From: Serpula lacrymans var. lacrymans S7.9
Taxonomy: Eukaryota; Basidiomycota; Agaricomycetes; Boletales; Serpulaceae
Direction: 5' to 3'
Assembly (NCBI RefSeq): GCF_000218685.1
Contig: NW_006763305.1
Location: 346,111-410,110, forward strand
DNA length: 64,000 nucleotides
Numbering within the stretch: position 1 is the first letter of the stretch; each line of letters begins with the position of its first letter. The position numbers were made by a program, and so were the translations under genes. This document shows positions 60,864-64,000 of this stretch, one piece after another. The notes under the pieces were generated by a model that was not told the DNA's origin, ran no database searches, and saw nothing but the letters and a program-made list of their open reading frames with translations.

Positions 60864-63125
60864 TCAAAAGAGTTTTACGACGGACGCAATCTCGAGAGAG
60901 CAAGCAAGCATCAGTGTTGTCAATCCATTGTCGTCTTCCAAACCAACACGAACGTCATTGCGCGCAAGAAGAAGGCTCACAGTAGCCTCCCGCGAGCTTG
61001 CAGAGTTGTAGTTGACATCATATTCTCCATCAACACCCAAGACTGCGCAGTGCAGTGGTGTCTGTCCCTTCACGTTCTTCAAATTTGGTGCGATATTGCA
61101 ATGCAAGAGAAGCAAGGAGGCTACATTCTGATGTCCATAACGCACTGCATAATGCAGTGGTGAGTCTCCATACTTGTCTTGCAGGTTCACGTCAATATCT
61201 TCTGTAGAGAGAAGAGGCACGCATCCATTTTTCGCCGCTTTGAACTGCAATTTCCCATACCAGGCTGCAAATGAGAGCGGTGTTCGGCCCTCCTCATTTT
61301 TGGAATCGGCCTCCACATCATCTCTTGCCAGCAACAATCTGGCGATCTCCACCTGTCCATACCAGCCTGCGTAGGAGAATGGTGTCATGCGCACTGTCCT
61401 GTGAAATATACGTCATAGCCTCCATCGAGTAGTAGCCCTACCACCTCTACATGATTCATTCTTGTTGCGATGTGCAGAGCTGTTCCACCTGTACGACCTC
61501 GTTGGTCTACAATAGCTCCGTTTTGTAGTTCACATTCAATGGTTCGAGCTAAGCCCCCAAAAGGCGCATATATGCCTCACAGAGTCATGGGAGTCCATCG
61601 TATTCCCCAGTCTTTTAATGTTCTGTTCGCAATGAAGAAGACCATGTGTTGTTATCGCCTTGATTGTCTCCTCAACCAGACCACGCGCATGATTTCCCCA
61701 GTTGTCCGCAGCATACTCACTCGACTTCCCACCGAATGGCCAGTCATCAGAGCGATCAGCAGGTGGCGGTAGTGACAACGCTTCAAGGCAAATATTGGCA
61801 AGTTCAGAGGGAGGATTTGAGCATAGCCATCCCTTACATGTGGTGAAGAGTCCTGCGCAGTGTAGTCTCATGAAAGAGTGATGAGATGTAGCCGTCATTG
61901 GAACTGTGAACTGCTCACGAATTAGGCGATCCACAGAACGTTCTCTATCGACCTCAACTAAACCAATACAGGCCCCTAATATGGCGTTGATATCCACGAG
62001 GTCCTCGCTACTGATTCCTAGACCGCCACGGGAAAGCGTCGCAGCCTCTTGAAGCGCCTTATCGCCCAGTGGTCGGAGGGTGATACACATGATAGCCGTC
62101 AAAGCAAGTTCCCGGCATTTCCTGTCCAGTTTGTTGATCCGGATCATTGTTTGATCGTAGGCAGTGTTCACCTCCTCGGGCCGACTTTTGAGAGCATCCC
62201 GGACCTGTTTACAAGTGAACATGGCTTCCAACGACCCTACGTGCGGACGACATGGGAGAAACCTTATCCAATATTGAGATATAGCTTATTCAAGAACGAT
62301 TCAAAGAAGCACTCACCTACCCTCTGTATGTTTCGTAACGCCTTCAACGATCTCTTCTCTTAAAGGGGGATCTGTAGCGATGAGCCTTTACGGTGTTGTT
62401 CCTGGTAGGATATGACCTTCGATATACGCCAGTATATCTTCTTGATGTGCACGAAGGTGCATATACAGGGCGTTACGAAGGGCATGCCCTATCGAGTTGA
62501 TATCGCGTGAAGTCACCAGGAGATGACATTCAAGGGATTGGAGCCTGTCGAGCAGTCCATGACGGTTGGCGCCAAGTTCTGTAATGTCATCCAAAGCGTC
62601 GACAACAACGAAAGGTTGCAAAAATCGTTTGATTCCCGACATGAGTGTCTTGTGAACCTCTTCCAGAGTTGGACGGTAGCATCTTCCCCGAGGGAATTCA
62701 TAACCACCAGCAACATCTTTGAAAAGTAGGAGACTATTAATGATCTTCAACAAGCTGTTCTAAAAGACTTGCAACAAGGTCGTAAAGTGTTGTTTGCTCT
62801 TTGTAGTTGCAATAAATGTAGGCCACAGCAAGCATCAGTGTTCTTGTGCTTTTTGGTGAGAGAATATGAGACCTAAAAGCAAACCGATTTTGATCAGAGT
62901 GAGTAGTTGGTGTTTGTTAAAACACTTGGGCGATAACGGTTTTTCCGGCACCGGCTGTCATGCATGTCATGATGAGAATCAGCTCCATAGAATATTGTGG
63001 TAATGTAGGATGAGCGCTCACGAATCCAAGGTTTTATAATGAATTCGTATCGCCTTTGATCCTGAAATTTTCATCATCAATCACCCAGTCTCCCGTTCCC
63101 GCTCGTCTACTTGCGCAAGATGTCA
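60864..63125 (-). pseudogene. NACHT-ankyrin (STAND/NLR-like) gene, probably decayed
   Basis: From the right: GTGDWVIDDENFRIKGDTNS, then Walker A TAGAGKT, intron, AVAYIYCNYKEQTTLYDLVA, then Walker B PFVVVDALDDI and HLLVTSRDI, VRDALKSRPEEVNTAYDQTM (start of the winged-helix region), EDLVDINAILGACIGLVEVD, and ankyrin repeats (GRTPLSFAAWYGK, GDSPLHYAVRYGHQNVASLL, GQTPLHCAV). Stops after GDTNSL and after LVEDH, and frame changes near 61395-61450, indicate decay, although some could be introns. Likely fungal non-self-recognition receptor family. 63126-63671 holds no recognised gene. Confidence 0.72.
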
Positions 63126-63671
63126 CTTTGTGTCTGTCGGAAAATTGACCGGTTAGCCAGTTCCTTTGGCTCTTGACATGAAACGAGCAGATATGTGACT
63201 GGCAGTCCCGGCGAAGAACATGCGATAATGACTCGTACCATCATCTCTGCTGGAATGATTGATCACTGTATCGTCGCCATTTATTTGCCGGCCGTGAACG
63301 TCGCTGAACATGCCGTGGCGCGCATCGAGGGACGAAGCTCGGGTCCATCATACCCTGAGCGTCCACATCTCAATCGATCCTGTATAGGAAAGGATGTAGA
63401 TTAGACGGCACTCGCGATGAGTGAGGAAGGAAGAGAAAGGACTGCGCCTTCTCGTATGAATACAAACGGCGGCCAGTCTAGAAGGAAGATACTCAACTGA
63501 GAATCATTCGATCGATGCAACCTAGAAGAATGACGTAATGGACAATTTAGACGCATTTAGACGACGCGTACATGACCCGATCACTGGCATTCTGCTCGAG
63601 CGTGTAGTTGAAGGGAATTGCCTAAAAAGGGCAAGTTTCTTCTTGCACCAACTCCCTCACCTCCACCCACC

Positions 63672-64000
63672 ATGCCCTGGTCGTTCTCCCGCAGGAGACA
63701 ACACGACGAAGACGACGTATGTTTTGTGTTCTGCGCTATTGCCCCAGCTAACAACATTTGCAGATACCGTCACCAGTCTCGTCCTCCTTCAGTCGCACTG
63801 TCCCATCCTCTCCTCGCTCCCCTCTCCGTTTTCACTTCACCAGGTCGTCTCCCCATCTACCACACCAAACAACAGACAACCCACCACCGCCCTCTGTCTC
63901 GTTCTTCAGCCACTTTTACTCGGACACCCGTCCTCCCTCACCCACGCCCTCCTCCTGCATCCACGCCACCAACCCAATCTTCGCCCCACCACCTGAGCCC
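63672..64000 (+). CDS. 5' part of a Pro/Ser-rich protein (window edge)
   Basis: ATG in a CCACCATGCC context. Exon 63672-63716 (MPWSFSRRRQHDEDD), a GT-AG intron to 63763, then an open exon to the window end rich in Pro, Ser and Arg. No domain yet visible, so no product is assigned. Confidence 0.5.
   Translation, partial: MPWSFSRRRQHDEDDVCFVFCAIAPANNICRYRHQSRPPSVALSHPLLAPLSVFTSPGRLPIYHTKQQTTHHRPLSRSSATFTRTPVLPHPRPPPASTPPTQSSPHHLS

Overview
The window is nuclear DNA from a filamentous basidiomycete, most likely an Agaricomycete (mushroom-forming fungus); I cannot name the genus. Evidence: dense host genes split by roughly 48-80 bp GT-AG introns, plus families typical of that class (a Plavaka-type transposase, a DUF6698-like protein, an integrase-core DDE gene, an alpha-type kinase, NACHT-ankyrin genes, a BTB gene and a fungal kinase of the HRDC type).

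Layout. 1-7.7 kb is conserved host sequence: DPM1 (cut by the window edge), a NAA38/LSMD1-like Lsm protein, a Sel1-repeat Dsf2-like protein and the spliceosomal helicase Prp16. 8043-16553 is one complete DNA transposon with 15-bp perfect terminal inverted repeats. It carries a Plavaka transposase, a DUF6698-like gene, a gene with a SUMO-interaction-like motif and coiled coil, and possibly a small membrane protein, arranged as two divergent pairs. It sits a few bases upstream of an epoxide hydrolase gene. A second, inverted copy of that hydrolase at 42.1-43.7 kb keeps the empty insertion site, which fixes the transposon ends and a 2-bp TG target duplication. 18-31 kb is repeat-rich: a decayed chromodomain Ty3/gypsy element with two solo LTRs and a 1.7-kb LTR-like repeat nested in its body and a third solo LTR in its 3' LTR, followed by a BTB pseudogene. 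31.2-33.6 kb holds an intact mitochondrial ribosomal protein mL38 gene squeezed between two related MITE copies. 33.6-41.2 kb is a pile of a truncated Copia element, a 341-bp insertion with phased palindromes, the second 1.8-kb LTR-like repeat, a truncated alpha-kinase, a DDE integrase gene and a gypsy remnant with its LTR.

42-57 kb returns to host genes: hydrolase copy 2, a FYVE-finger protein, an unrecognised helical protein, a PHD-finger protein, a DNMT2/TRDMT1 tRNA methyltransferase (apparent 1-base frameshift), a peroxisomal SCP-x-type thiolase ending in AKL, and an SMN orthologue. 57-63 kb holds decayed NACHT-ankyrin (STAND) genes around a kinase gene. A proline/serine-rich gene starts at 63.67 kb and leaves the window.

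A theme is recurrent in-frame TGA where the family would have CGA (gypsy pol, BTB gene, transposase, kinase). This fits C-to-T decay at CpG sites, probably from cytosine methylation or a RIP-like process. Exon boundaries were read by eye from splice consensus and frame continuity. No computation or database search was run.
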